From NCBI RefSeq assembly GCF_900129815.1, contig NZ_FQWX01000014.1, positions 1 to 64,000 of the forward strand: DNA of 64,000 nt, read 5' to 3'. How positions within the stretch are numbered: the stretch's first letter is position 1; each line of letters starts with the position of its first letter. Position numbers and translations under genes: made by a program. The DNA is from Asaccharospora irregularis DSM 2635. Its GTDB lineage: Bacteria > Bacillota > Clostridia > Peptostreptococcales > Peptostreptococcaceae. This document shows positions 36,797 to 46,923 of the stretch, piece by piece. The notes below the pieces were generated by a model. It had not been told where the DNA came from and did not search any database. It saw nothing but the letters and a program-made list of their open reading frames with translations.

Positions 36797-38392
36797 CTAT
36801 CCAATATACCTTTCTAATATTACCGCCCTTATACTTTCATACTTTATTTCATCAGCAACAGCCTTTTTTATAACACCTACTTTCTCATCACCAAATCTAT
36901 TTATCGCATCTTTTATACTACTCTTTTCATTTTCACTATATAAAGATTTCAAATCTATCGCAAAGTGAACTTTGTTTCCACCTTTAATATAATCATATAC
37001 ATACCCAAGCACTGTAGATGTAGAAACTTCTATCTCATCACAAACCTCTTTTATACTCTTACCTTGATTCAATAAATCCAAAGCAATTTCATCATTTTTT
37101 CTACTATCACCGTCTAGTACAAGTTTAAGCTTTTTCTTTTCTTGCCACTCAGGAGATATATTATTTTTTTCAACATACTCTTTTATTATTTTTATTATAT
37201 CTTCACCATATTTATCAATTTTAACGTTACCTATCCCTGCAATATCTTTTAGCTTAACTTCATCTAAAGGATACCTTCCACTTATCTCTTTAAGTGTATT
37301 TAGAGTTAACACCATATATGGGAGTACTCCTTCTAACTTAGAGACTTTTAACCTGTATTCCTTTAATTTCTCATATAATTCGTAATTAGTATTAACCTCA
37401 AAAAATTCTTTATTTGTAGAGCAATTTTTAACGTTATCCTTTTTAGACTGTTTTAGCAATTCTTTTTTATTTATACCTTTTTCTTCTATGTACACCTTTA
37501 TAGTTTCTTCAAATTGTTGACAATACTTGTCGTATTTGACTTCTCCTATCCCAGCCACACTAAGCATCTCATCCTTATTGGTTGCATATATACTCGCCAT
37601 ATTTTTAAGAGTAGCATCACCAAATACCATATATGGAGCTATCTTATTTTCTCTTGCTATATTACTTCTAATCTCTACCAATCTTTCATATAATTCATTT
37701 TCTACATACATAGATTTAGTAACTTTAGATTCCTTAAATTCAACTTTTATTTCATTTTTTATTACCCTCATAGATTGTTCATTTAACTTTATAGTTGGGT
37801 AGCTTCCTCTAACACCTATATTTTCTACTACTTCTAAAAATCCGTGCGATACAAGCGTGTTTATAAAAGTCTTTAAATCCTCCGATGAGTAATTTTTCAT
37901 AATTCCATAAGTACTCAATGTGTCAAACCCCTGACTCATTACCTTTTTATTTTTAGAACCTCTTAGAACATCTATTATCATAGTTACACCGAAAGGTCTT
38001 TTCATTCTAGCTATGCAAGATATAACCTTTTGGGCATCTAAAGTTTTATCTGTTACTTCACCTTCATTTAGGCAATTACTACAATTATTACAATCTTCTT
38101 TTAGTTTATCTCCAAAATAATTTAATATACTTTTTCTATAGCAACCATTGCTATAAACTAAGTCTACCATTTGCTGAAGTTTTTTATATTGAACTATTTT
38201 TCTATCAGGGTTTTCTATTCCTACCTCTACCAAGTATTTTTGAGTATGTACATCTCCTGGTGTAAATAGAAGCACACATTCGCTAGGCTCTCCATCTCTT
38301 CCAGCTCTACCTATTTCTTGATAATAATTTTCTATACTCTGTGGCATATTATAGTGTATAACCCATCTAATATTAGGCTTATCTATACCCAT
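36797..38392 (-). pseudogene. recQ: host recQ, C-terminal part (separated from its start by the mobile element)
   Basis: The downstream half (531 codons) of a RecQ helicase starts inside motif V (GMGIDKPNIRWVIHYNMPQSIENYY). It has zinc cysteines CYRKSILNYFGDKLKEDCNNCSNC, an RQC domain, two HRDC domains and a HTH_40 C-terminus. The first half lies 14.6 kb away at 52962-53846 and joins in frame to it across the duplicated 9-bp core. As it stands it has an ATG but no ribosome binding site. It is about 75 percent identical, by eye, to the intact recQ copy next to it. Confidence 0.92.
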
Positions 38393-38397
38393 ACCGA
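38389..38397. repeat. left 9-bp junction core of the mobile element
   Basis: On the minus strand it reads TCGGTATGG, identical to the copy at 52973-52981. The left flank continues as host recQ (GGTATAGATAAG on the minus strand) and the right flank is element sequence. Strand exchange should fall inside these 9 bp. Confidence 0.85.
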
Positions 38398-38430
38398 GTG
38401 TTGTGTCTTAAATTTTTATATTATTTAATT

Positions 38431-38493
38431 TTATAAACAAAATACAGAAATAAAATTAATAAAATATATCACTAAATATTGATTTAATAGGGG
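38431..38493. repeat. left 63-bp inverted repeat of the element
   Basis: It is the reverse complement of 52751-52813 with 59 of 63 positions the same and no gaps. It begins TTATAAACAAAATACAGAAA and includes one copy of the 12-mer ATAAACAAAATA at 38433-38444. It starts 34 bp from the left core and ends just before the recQ stop. It likely binds the recombinases. Confidence 0.85.
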
Positions 38494-38519
38494 CTTCCTA
38501 AGTAATTAATATTTCTTAA

Positions 38520-40988
38520 TTACTTATCATTTAACAGTCCTTCTAGTATTACAGCTCTTATATTCTCATATTTAATATAATCAGGGAGAACCTTTTTTAT
38601 AGCTCCTATTTTTTCATATCCAAATTTATCTATTGCATCTTTTATCATATCTTTATCATTTTCACTATACAATGCTTTTAAATTAATATTGAAATTTATA
38701 TCATTTCCATCTTTAATATAATCACATACATATCCAAGTGCTGTAGATAAAGAAACCTCAGTTTCATTACAAACTTCTTTTATATCATTGCCTTGATTTA
38801 ATAAGTCTAATACTATTTCATCAGTTTTTCGACTGTCTCCATCAAGTACAAGCTTAAGTCTTTTCTTTTCTTCCCATTTAGGTATTATATTATTTTCTTC
38901 TATGTGTCCTTTTACTATATTTATAATATCCTCACCGTATTTAGTTATTTTGACAGGTCCAATTCCCCCTATATCTTTTAACTGTTCTTCTTCTAAAGGA
39001 TATCTACCACTTATTTCTTTTAAAGTATTTGCTCCTAACACCATATAAGGTAAAGTACCTTCTAACTTAGATACACTCAACCTATAATCTTTTAGTCTTT
39101 CATACAATTTGCTATCTGTTGTAACTTCAAAATATTCATTATCTTTAGCAATAGTTCTTTTATTAGTCTCTAAAGTATTCAAAACTTCTTCTTTATTTAT
39201 ATTCTTTTCTTCTATATACTTCTGTATTATTTCCTCAAATTTATAACCATATCTTTCGTACTTTACTTCTCCTACTCCAGATATATTTAGCATTTCATTT
39301 TTAGTAACTGCATAAGTACTAGCCATATTTCTTAGGGTTGCATCTCCAAATACCATATATGGTGCTATACGATTCTCTCTAGCTATTTCACTTCTAATCC
39401 CTACTAATCTTTCATATAGTTCATTTTCCACATATCTAGACTTAGTCACTTTAGATTCTTTAAATTCAACTTTTATTTCATTCTTTATTACTCTCATAGA
39501 TTGTTCATTTAACTTTATAGTTGGATAACTGCCTCTTACTCCCATATTTTCAACAACTTCTAAAAATCCATGAGCTACAAGTGTATTTATAAAAGTTTTT
39601 AAATCTTCTGCCCCATAGTTTTTCATAATACCATAAGTAGTTAAATCATTAAATTTTTGGTCTATTACTTTTTTATTTTTAGACCCTCTCAAAACATCTA
39701 TAATCATAGTTGTACCAAAACTTCGTTTCATTCTAGCTATACAAGATATAACTTTCTGAGCATCTAATGTTTTATCTATTACTTCTCCTTCATTTAAGCA
39801 GTTACTGCAATTATCACATTTATCTTCTAACTCGTCTCCAAAGTAATTTAATATACTTTTTCGATAACACCCATTGCTATAAACTAAGTCTACCATTTGC
39901 TGAAGTTTTTTATATTGAATTCTTTTTCTTTCTGGGTTATCTATACCTACTTCTACTAAATATTTTTGAGTATGTACATCTCCTGGTGTAAATAGAAGCA
40001 CACATTCACTAGGCTCTCCATCTCTTCCAGCTCTACCTATTTCTTGATAATAGTTTTCTATACTTTGAGGCATATTGTAATGTATGACCCATCTAACATT
40101 AAATTTATCAATTCCCATTCCAAATGCATTGGTGGCTACCATTATTTTTATTTCATCATTTATAAATTTTTCTTGATTTTCTTTTCTTATTTCATTATTT
40201 AATCCAGCATGATATTTAGAAACTGAATAGTTTCTCTTAAGCAATCCTTCATATATACTTTCTACTTCTTTTCTAGTCGCTACGTATATTATTCCACTTT
40301 CATTTTTATGGTTTTCTATATAATCTAACAAGTATCTGTTTTTTGAAGAAGATTTAACTATATTTATAGATAAATTTTCCCTATCAAATCCAGTGATATA
40401 AACATCTGGTTCTTGTAAATCAAGTATACTCTTAATATCATATCTTACTTCATCACTAGCTGTTGCAGTAAATGCAGTTACTATAGGTCTTTTATTTAAT
40501 CTTTTTATAAATTGTGGTATCCTTTTATAACTTGGTCTAAAGTCATGTCCCCAACTAGAAATACAATGGGCTTCGTCTATTGCAACTTGACTTATATCTT
40601 TATTTCTTATTAAATTTATAAATTCTATACTATCAAGTCTCTCTGGAGCTACATAAAGTAGTTTATATCTATCATTTTCTATATTATCTAGTACTTGATT
40701 GTATTCATTATTAGATAAAGAACTATTTATAAGCTCTGCTTCTATTCCCATAGATTTAAGTGCATCTACTTGGTCTTTCATTAATGATATTAGTGGCGAT
40801 ATAACTATAGTTATACCATCTAAACAAAGTGCTGGAACTTGGTAACAAATTGATTTCCCTCCACCTGTTGGCATTATAGCTAGCACATCTTTTTTATTAA
40901 TTATTGAATTTATAATACTTTCTTGACCATTTCTAAAACTTGTATATCCATAGTATTTAGATAGTATGTCTAAAGGTTTTATGTTCAT
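38520..40988 (-). CDS. recQ: complete RecQ helicase carried by the element
   Basis: 822 residues. It has a P-loop TGGGKS at 41-46, DEAH at 138-141, FTATAS, motif V GMGIDK, motif VI QEIGRAGRDG, zinc cysteines (CYRKSILNYFGDELEDKCDNCSNC), RQC, two HRDC domains and a HTH_40 tail. It is a 3'-5' DNA helicase for replication-fork repair. It is intact and in the same direction as the host copy that the element breaks. Its codons over the insertion site differ from the host copy at several synonymous bases. A hairpin overlapping its stop codon (AAGTAATTAA/TTAATTACTT) may end the transcript. Confidence 0.95.
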   Translation of the reverse strand: MNIKPLDILSKYYGYTSFRNGQESIINSIINKKDVLAIMPTGGGKSICYQVPALCLDGITIVISPLISLMKDQVDALKSMGIEAELINSSLSNNEYNQVLDNIENDRYKLLYVAPERLDSIEFINLIRNKDISQVAIDEAHCISSWGHDFRPSYKRIPQFIKRLNKRPIVTAFTATASDEVRYDIKSILDLQEPDVYITGFDRENLSINIVKSSSKNRYLLDYIENHKNESGIIYVATRKEVESIYEGLLKRNYSVSKYHAGLNNEIRKENQEKFINDEIKIMVATNAFGMGIDKFNVRWVIHYNMPQSIENYYQEIGRAGRDGEPSECVLLFTPGDVHTQKYLVEVGIDNPERKRIQYKKLQQMVDLVYSNGCYRKSILNYFGDELEDKCDNCSNCLNEGEVIDKTLDAQKVISCIARMKRSFGTTMIIDVLRGSKNKKVIDQKFNDLTTYGIMKNYGAEDLKTFINTLVAHGFLEVVENMGVRGSYPTIKLNEQSMRVIKNEIKVEFKESKVTKSRYVENELYERLVGIRSEIARENRIAPYMVFGDATLRNMASTYAVTKNEMLNISGVGEVKYERYGYKFEEIIQKYIEEKNINKEEVLNTLETNKRTIAKDNEYFEVTTDSKLYERLKDYRLSVSKLEGTLPYMVLGANTLKEISGRYPLEEEQLKDIGGIGPVKITKYGEDIINIVKGHIEENNIIPKWEEKKRLKLVLDGDSRKTDEIVLDLLNQGNDIKEVCNETEVSLSTALGYVCDYIKDGNDINFNINLKALYSENDKDMIKDAIDKFGYEKIGAIKKVLPDYIKYENIRAVILEGLLNDK

Positions 40989-41183
40989 TTATACTCTCCT
41001 TCAAATTATTGTTACCTTAAATAATAATATTCTAATTTTAAAACTTATACCTATTTATATTATCATAATTCACTTTATTTATAATACTTATTAATTAAAT
41101 AAATTCTAGCTAAAATATGAAGTTTAGTTATTTTATGTAATTACACTTATAATAAAAATATATATATTATATTAGACATAATA

Positions 41184-41236
41184 AATATACCGCAAATGCG
41201 ATGAATTTATAAATTCCACCACACTTGCGGTATATT
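41184..41236 (-). terminator. terminator after the ABC permease genes
   Basis: A perfect 12-bp stem (AATATACCGCAA and its complement) with a 29-nt loop lies just beyond the stop of the small permease gene. The trailing T run is moderate. Confidence 0.65.
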
Positions 41237-41239
41237 AGT

Positions 41240-41857
41240 TTACTTTTTTCTTCTATAAGAAATCCCAACTATTATCATTAATGCTCCTGCAACTAATAAA
41301 TATTTTTTATCTAAGACATTTCCTTCCATCATTGAAAACAAATAAAAGTTTCCTAAATATTTTTTCCCTGCACCGTAACATAAAATATAATATAATACAG
41401 GAATCATATATCCTACTGCTATATTATCAACTATAGAGTATGCTAAAATACCTAAGCCACCAAGGAAAATACAAGTTGATATAGTCCCATAAAAATATTG
41501 CATAAAATCGAATGTGCAATTTCCTTTTTTAAGAAAAACTAAGAATCCTAACACTATAATTATTAGGCATACTATTGCTTCAACTATTCTTATTAAATAA
41601 TTAATCGTTATAGATTCTTTTTTAGACTTTACCAAATCCCTTATATCCTTATCTTGGTCTGGAATGAATAGTGGAACTAATAATATCATTCCGAATAATG
41701 ATATATACATATCTAATATTTTAGCTGTATTTAAACTATCTAAATTTTTTAAGCCCATAATTAGCGGAGATATTAAACATAAACCAATTACAACAATTAT
41801 ATGGGGAAATAAGTTAAACTTTAAATTAACTTTAGCTATTTTTAAGTATCTTTCCAT
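41240..41857 (-). CDS. ABC exporter membrane subunit, small
   Basis: 205 residues with six membrane helices and a tail of basic residues. It overlaps the larger permease gene by 26 nt. I recognise no motif beyond the ABC-2-like membrane layout; it is called as a permease from its place in the operon with an ATPase. Confidence 0.7.
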   Translation of the reverse strand: MERYLKIAKVNLKFNLFPHIIVVIGLCLISPLIMGLKNLDSLNTAKILDMYISLFGMILLVPLFIPDQDKDIRDLVKSKKESITINYLIRIVEAIVCLIIIVLGFLVFLKKGNCTFDFMQYFYGTISTCIFLGGLGILAYSIVDNIAVGYMIPVLYYILCYGAGKKYLGNFYLFSMMEGNVLDKKYLLVAGALMIIVGISYRRKK

Positions 41858-43043
41858 TTAAATTAAATTTCCCCTTTCTTTTTATATCATATACGAATAT
41901 GTTCATCACTATTAATACGATTCCAACTACACTATAAAAAACTCTATTTATAACAAGCTCATTAAAAATTCTACTATATATATCATAAGCTCCAAATGTA
42001 TTAAATCTAGGAACTAAGTTCATACCCACATTCCCAACTAAATTAAAAGCACCTAATAATATACTTACAAACCACCATATACCTTGAACTAAAATTGCAA
42101 TTGGTCCATTTGTAAGTTCTGTTAATAAAAATCCCATAGAAACTGTAACTAATACAGTAGGCATAAGCCATCCAAATATAACTTTTATAAAAGCAAAATA
42201 ATCTGCACTTATTTCATTACTATTAGCTGAATAAATTGACTGTAATGTTGGTGTAATACTTATTAAAATTAATGGTAATATTATCATAGATATAATCGCT
42301 AAATATCTTGATAATATAATTACAGTTGAGGAACACTTCTTAGCAAAAATAACTTGCTCTGACTTTGCTCTCTTATCTTTTAATACTCTAGTTACTGCTA
42401 AAAACATTGGAAGTATTGCTAAAACAATTCCCATATAATCACTAAATAATCTTGCATAAGCTCTTGATATCTTATCATTATTTATAATACTTTCATAATC
42501 TTTAAGTGCATCATCATAGGTTCTCTCAACCCTTGCATTTACAGATAATCTTTTTGAATTATAAAAACTTCCACCACCAAGAACATCATCTATTTTATCC
42601 ATCTCTTTTGAAAACTCTTGAAAACTAATATTATCTTTTACCTTAACAACATCAACTAATACATCTTCTTTTGTACTATTGTAATCTTTAATCTGCTTTA
42701 TTAACTGTTCCTTATTTAAACCTGTTAGGCTCTCAAAAATTTTATAAATTTTTGACATATCTTCATCGCTAAGCTTTACTTCTTTATAAAATCCTATCGG
42801 GTATGTTGGAAAGGAATTTGATTCTAGTTCAAAAGCTAGTTTATCAATGGTTGATTGTATTATTACACTTTCACCAGCATCATGTTTAAATCCATAACTT
42901 TCTTGACCTTGTACAGGTTTTGCAATCCCTGGAAAGCTTCCCATTTGAGTAATAAAAAATATAACTATACAAGCTAAGAATATATAATAAGTAATACTTT
43001 TTAGTGTTTCTTTACATTCTTTCAAAAACAAAGTCTTAAACAT
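41832..43043 (-). CDS. ABC exporter membrane subunit, large
   Basis: 403 residues. One N-terminal helix (ITYYIFLACIVIFFITQMG) is followed by an outer domain of about 150 residues and then five or six helices in the C-terminal half, the ABC-2 permease layout. Its start overlaps the ATPase stop by 1 nt. It works with the ATPase and the small subunit, probably to export or detoxify a peptide or lipid-linked compound. Confidence 0.8.
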   Translation of the reverse strand: MFKTLFLKECKETLKSITYYIFLACIVIFFITQMGSFPGIAKPVQGQESYGFKHDAGESVIIQSTIDKLAFELESNSFPTYPIGFYKEVKLSDEDMSKIYKIFESLTGLNKEQLIKQIKDYNSTKEDVLVDVVKVKDNISFQEFSKEMDKIDDVLGGGSFYNSKRLSVNARVERTYDDALKDYESIINNDKISRAYARLFSDYMGIVLAILPMFLAVTRVLKDKRAKSEQVIFAKKCSSTVIILSRYLAIISMIILPLILISITPTLQSIYSANSNEISADYFAFIKVIFGWLMPTVLVTVSMGFLLTELTNGPIAILVQGIWWFVSILLGAFNLVGNVGMNLVPRFNTFGAYDIYSRIFNELVINRVFYSVVGIVLIVMNIFVYDIKRKGKFNLNGKILKNS

Positions 43044-43927
43044 TATCTTACACCTCCACTTGTATGCATAAGATACATATATGCATCTTCAACATTTGGA
43101 AGTGTTGTTTCAGCACCATTAAAAAGTTCAGACTCACTCTTAGCAATGAATCTTATTTTAGCCTCTGTTGACGTCATAAGAACATTAGTAACTATGTATT
43201 TCTTTTTTATATCTTCAATTTCGACTCTTGATATCTTAGCTTCATATATATTACCATTAGCTTTATCTAAAAGTTCTGTAACTGTACCTTTAAATATTAT
43301 TTTTCCTTCATCCATTACGGCAATATTTTCACAAGTAGATTCTATATCTCCAACTATATGAGTTGATAATATAACGATTCTATCTTCTGCTATTTCAGAA
43401 AGTAAATTACGAAAACGGACTCTCTCCTCTGGGTCTAATCCTGCTGTAGGTTCATCTACTATTAATACCTTAGGATTATGAAGTATAGCTTGTGCAATTC
43501 CAAGCCTTCTTCTCATACCTCCTGACATAGCTTTTACCTTAATCTTCATATTATTATTTAAATTTACTTTAGCCAAGAGCTCTGGTATTCTTTCTTTTCT
43601 AGTTTTTTTATCTAAGCCTGATAGTACACCCAAGTAGTCCATAGCTTCATAAGCTGACATATTACTATACATTGAAAAATCTTGAGGTAGGTATCCTATC
43701 ATTTCTCTTATCTTACTAGCTTCATTTACATTTATACCACATACTGTAATTTCACCTGAACTTAAAGAAAGTAATGTTGCTATTGATTTCATTAAAGTAG
43801 TTTTTCCTGCCCCATTTCTTCCTAATAAACCAAACATTCCTTTTTCTATATCTAAGTTGATATTATTCAATGCTCGTTTTTTCCCATAAAATTTACTTAC
43901 ATCTTTTAAAATAACATTTGTATCCAT
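43043..43927 (-). CDS. ABC exporter ATPase
   Basis: 294 residues. A P-loop GRNGAGKTT lies at about residues 37-45, Q-loop PQDFSMY, signature SGGMRRRLGIAQA, Walker B VLIVDEPTAGLDPEER and switch His in LSTHIVGD. The C-terminal 70 residues are the extension typical of CcmA/BcrA-type exporters. It drives the two permeases that follow. The nearby two-component system suggests it is induced by its substrate. Confidence 0.9.
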   Translation of the reverse strand: MDTNVILKDVSKFYGKKRALNNINLDIEKGMFGLLGRNGAGKTTLMKSIATLLSLSSGEITVCGINVNEASKIREMIGYLPQDFSMYSNMSAYEAMDYLGVLSGLDKKTRKERIPELLAKVNLNNNMKIKVKAMSGGMRRRLGIAQAILHNPKVLIVDEPTAGLDPEERVRFRNLLSEIAEDRIVILSTHIVGDIESTCENIAVMDEGKIIFKGTVTELLDKANGNIYEAKISRVEIEDIKKKYIVTNVLMTSTEAKIRFIAKSESELFNGAETTLPNVEDAYMYLMHTSGGVR

Positions 43928-44047
43928 ACCATTCTCCTATCTCTTATTTATTAATATAAGTAAATTTTAACTACTAAATATCTATTTTTTATCTACATTT
44001 TAAAAAAATCTACTACAATTTAGCAATATATAGGTGAAGACTTTTTA

Positions 44048-45235
44048 TTACCAATGACTTTGTCCGTTGCTAAAAAAACTTGCACATACAATAGCACCAC
44101 CGCTTGTACTATTATTTAAAGTCAATTTTCCTCCATGCTTTTCACATAATGATTTACATATAGTAAGCCCTATACCAAAGTGTCCATCTATTCCAGCTCG
44201 ACTGCTATAATAAGGCTTTGATGCTGAATATATTTCCTTCTTTGAAAAACCTTCACCATTATCTCTTATATAAATATATATAACATCATTTTCCCACTCC
44301 AAAATAATATCAACTTTATTTTTTGTAAATGACAAAGCATTAGATAATAAATTATCTACAACTTGTAAAATAATACTTTCATCAAAATATCCTTTATTCT
44401 CTTTTAATTTGCTATATATATTAATTTCAATGTTGTTACTAGCTGAAATTACGTTTATAACTTCTTCTATCTTTTTTTCTAAAATATTGAACTCTTTAAG
44501 CTTTGTCTTTACTTCTATAGCTCCAATATCCTGTATATCCTTCATAGTTTCTGAGAAGTTCTTTAATCTGGTTAATTGAGACTGTATTAAATTAAGATTT
44601 TCTAATAGTTTTTCTTCTGTTATCTTACCTTGTGGGTAGTACTTAACTAACATATCTGTATAGCCTCCTATAACAGTAAGAGGGGTTCTAATATCATGAG
44701 CAAAAGCTGAATTTAATTGTCTTTGTCCCTCCATAAGATTCCATACATTTTCATTATTATTAATAAGTTGCACTCTCATTTTATCAAAAGCTTCGCATAT
44801 TTCCCCCAACTCATCTCCACTATTATAAATACATGAAAAACTTAAATCATTCCGACTTATATGCTTGGCTTCTTCTCTTAAAATCTCTATCGGAATTTTT
44901 ATTTTATTTTTATAAAACATATTAGATGTGATTATTATTGCTATGATAGAGTAAACAACTATTGAAAGCTCTTTAATAATGTCTGAACCATATAAAATTA
45001 CTTTATCTATTGTATCTAACTCAACAAGTTCCTCTATTGGTATATAGGTATTTACATCAAGAGAATACTTTGTATATACTAACCCTTTCCACCCATGACA
45101 AAAAACTACTGTTGATATATATATAATTATAACTGCAATAATAGCAATAAATATGTATAAACTCATTGTTTTTCTTAAAGATTGTGCTTTTATCTTATCT
45201 TTTAATCTTAAGAGTTGTTCATCTATCCAATCCAT
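44048..45235 (-). CDS. sensor histidine kinase
   Basis: 395 residues. There are two membrane helices (IFIAIIAVIIIYISTVVF; IVVYSIIAIIITSNMFY) around a short outer loop, then HAMP, the H-box SAFAHDIRTPLTV, N-box and G-boxes (DNGEGFSKKE, HFGIGLTICKSLCEKHGG). It overlaps the response regulator by 13 nt and likely controls the ABC genes just downstream. The short sensor suggests it detects ligand through the membrane or the transporter. Confidence 0.92.
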   Translation of the reverse strand: MDWIDEQLLRLKDKIKAQSLRKTMSLYIFIAIIAVIIIYISTVVFCHGWKGLVYTKYSLDVNTYIPIEELVELDTIDKVILYGSDIIKELSIVVYSIIAIIITSNMFYKNKIKIPIEILREEAKHISRNDLSFSCIYNSGDELGEICEAFDKMRVQLINNNENVWNLMEGQRQLNSAFAHDIRTPLTVIGGYTDMLVKYYPQGKITEEKLLENLNLIQSQLTRLKNFSETMKDIQDIGAIEVKTKLKEFNILEKKIEEVINVISASNNIEINIYSKLKENKGYFDESIILQVVDNLLSNALSFTKNKVDIILEWENDVIYIYIRDNGEGFSKKEIYSASKPYYSSRAGIDGHFGIGLTICKSLCEKHGGKLTLNNSTSGGAIVCASFFSNGQSHW

Positions 45236-45897
45236 TTATAACCTACTCCCCAAACTGTTTCTATAATAGTATCATCAGTGTATTTACCAAGTTTCATGCG
45301 TATTCGTCTAATATGTTCAGTTATAATGCTACTATCACCCTCTTTATCAAATCCCCAAAGTTTTTCGTAAATATCTTCTTTCGAAAAAATTCGTCCACTA
45401 TTCATACTCAAATTTTCTAGAATATCAAATTCTGTTTTAGTAAGATTTATTTCATTTTCTCTACAAAAAGCTTTTCTATCAGAATAATTAATAACTATTT
45501 CTTTTGAAAATTTCACTTTTTCTTTTGTAGTTTTACGCTCTTCACGCCTTAAATGAGCTTTAACCCTAGCATTTAATTCTTCTATACTGAATGGTTTTAA
45601 AATGTAATCATCCCCACCTACCATCAGCCCTTTGATTCTATCACTTTCTTCAACTTTTGCTGTTAAAAATACGATAGGACAACTGACATAATTTCTTATT
45701 TTAGTGCATACCTCTATTCCATCCATTCCTGGCATATTAATATCTAATAATATAATATCTGGATTTATATTTATCTTTTTTAAAGTATCGTCTCCACTAT
45801 AAGCTGTGTAAACTAAAAAATCTTCAAGTTCAAAAAAATCTTTCAAAAGTGATACAATACTAACTTCATCATCTATGACAAGCATCTTATATTTCAT
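45223..45897 (-). CDS. OmpR-family response regulator
   Basis: 224 residues. The receiver domain shows VIDDEVS, the phosphoacceptor Asp in ILLDINMPGMDG and TAKVEESDRI. The C-terminal winged helix spans about residues 130-224 (INLTKTEFDILENL, IRRIRMKLG, ETVWGVGYKW). It is the first cargo gene after the recombinase operon, and would activate the ABC exporter operon. Confidence 0.93.
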   Translation of the reverse strand: MKYKMLVIDDEVSIVSLLKDFFELEDFLVYTAYSGDDTLKKININPDIILLDINMPGMDGIEVCTKIRNYVSCPIVFLTAKVEESDRIKGLMVGGDDYILKPFSIEELNARVKAHLRREERKTTKEKVKFSKEIVINYSDRKAFCRENEINLTKTEFDILENLSMNSGRIFSKEDIYEKLWGFDKEGDSSIITEHIRRIRMKLGKYTDDTIIETVWGVGYKWIG

Positions 45898-46135
45898 ATA
45901 CTATACTCCTACTCCCTTTATTTTTATATAATAATTAAAACTTTATAATTTTGTATTTACAGTAAATTTTAACCTATATTTCTCTATAATTTCTCTACTT
46001 ACCTACCTAACATAAAGTAAAAAAGTCATCAACCATTAATTTGCATTATATAACAATTGTTCTTAAATAGAGTTAATTTAGCCTTCAAATTTATATTTAC
46101 GTATATATAATGAGTAATAAACTAGGTTTTTGCAC

Positions 46136-46921
46136 TTACAATAAATCATCAAATTCATCTATAGCATTTTGAATTTTTTTATCCTCTTTAATTTTTCTAT
46201 CATTAAATGAGACAATCTTATTTTTATTAGTATCATTTACATTTGATGTGTTATTTTCAGTAGCATCATAGTCTATATCATCAAAAACTTCGTCTACTAT
46301 TTCATTGCTTAATCCAAAGTCACATTTTTGTAAAATTATCATTAAGTTTTCCTCATCAATCCCATTTAACAGATTGTTTGATTTAAGATATTCCCTCATT
46401 TTAATTTGTTCATCTAAAACCTTAAATTTATTTAGTCTCGCATTTATTTTTGATAACTGCTTATTTTTTTCACTTATATCTTTACTCTTTTCTTTGAGCT
46501 TCTTATTCTCATCTTTAAGTTTTTCTATTTCTAGCTTATATTGATTTTCTTTATGTTTCATTTCTAAAACTTGCTGATTTAACTCACTATGCCTATCTGC
46601 AAAACGTCTTAAAACAACCTTTTGAGTCTTTTCATCTTTTTTATATGTTTCTAAGAATTTATCTGAATTAAATTCAATCAAAGTATTTATATTACTTGTA
46701 TCTCCACTTTGATTTATATTATTAGTTTGCTCTATTAGTTCTTTAATTTCCTTATTTCTTGTAAAATGAAAATATCTAATATCTTCATAACCAAGTTCAT
46801 TTACTGCAAAATTTGCAATATCTGTAGCTGTAACTTGACCAAAAACTGTATTTCTATCAAAATATGTGTCAACTATATTTTCTAACATTTCAGTTGTGAA
46901 TCTTTTTTTTCTCCCTGCCAT
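46136..46921 (-). CDS. TnpC-like accessory protein
   Basis: 261 residues. The N-terminal MAGRKKRFTTEMLENIVDTYF suggests DNA binding. Residues about 100-170 are a long coiled coil (rich in Glu, Lys and Gln). The tail is acidic and ends DDLL. It lies 2 nt after the TnpB-like gene. Tn554 TnpC is shorter (about 125 residues) and has a similar basic-plus-coil design; this size is closer to the DUF6262 proteins found with such recombinases. It probably guides orientation or efficiency of integration. Confidence 0.65.
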   Translation of the reverse strand: MAGRKKRFTTEMLENIVDTYFDRNTVFGQVTATDIANFAVNELGYEDIRYFHFTRNKEIKELIEQTNNINQSGDTSNINTLIEFNSDKFLETYKKDEKTQKVVLRRFADRHSELNQQVLEMKHKENQYKLEIEKLKDENKKLKEKSKDISEKNKQLSKINARLNKFKVLDEQIKMREYLKSNNLLNGIDEENLMIILQKCDFGLSNEIVDEVFDDIDYDATENNTSNVNDTNKNKIVSFNDRKIKEDKKIQNAIDEFDDLL

Positions 46922-46923
46922 AA

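Noticed and set aside
36797-40988. Simple tandem duplication of recQ
   Set aside because: The first copy lacks its start and that start lies beyond the recombinase operon, with a shared 9-bp core at both breakpoints, which a plain duplication would not give.
46305-46544. Plus-strand frame opposite the TnpC-like gene
   Set aside because: It is the antisense shadow of a coiled-coil coding region (Leu/Ser-rich translation).
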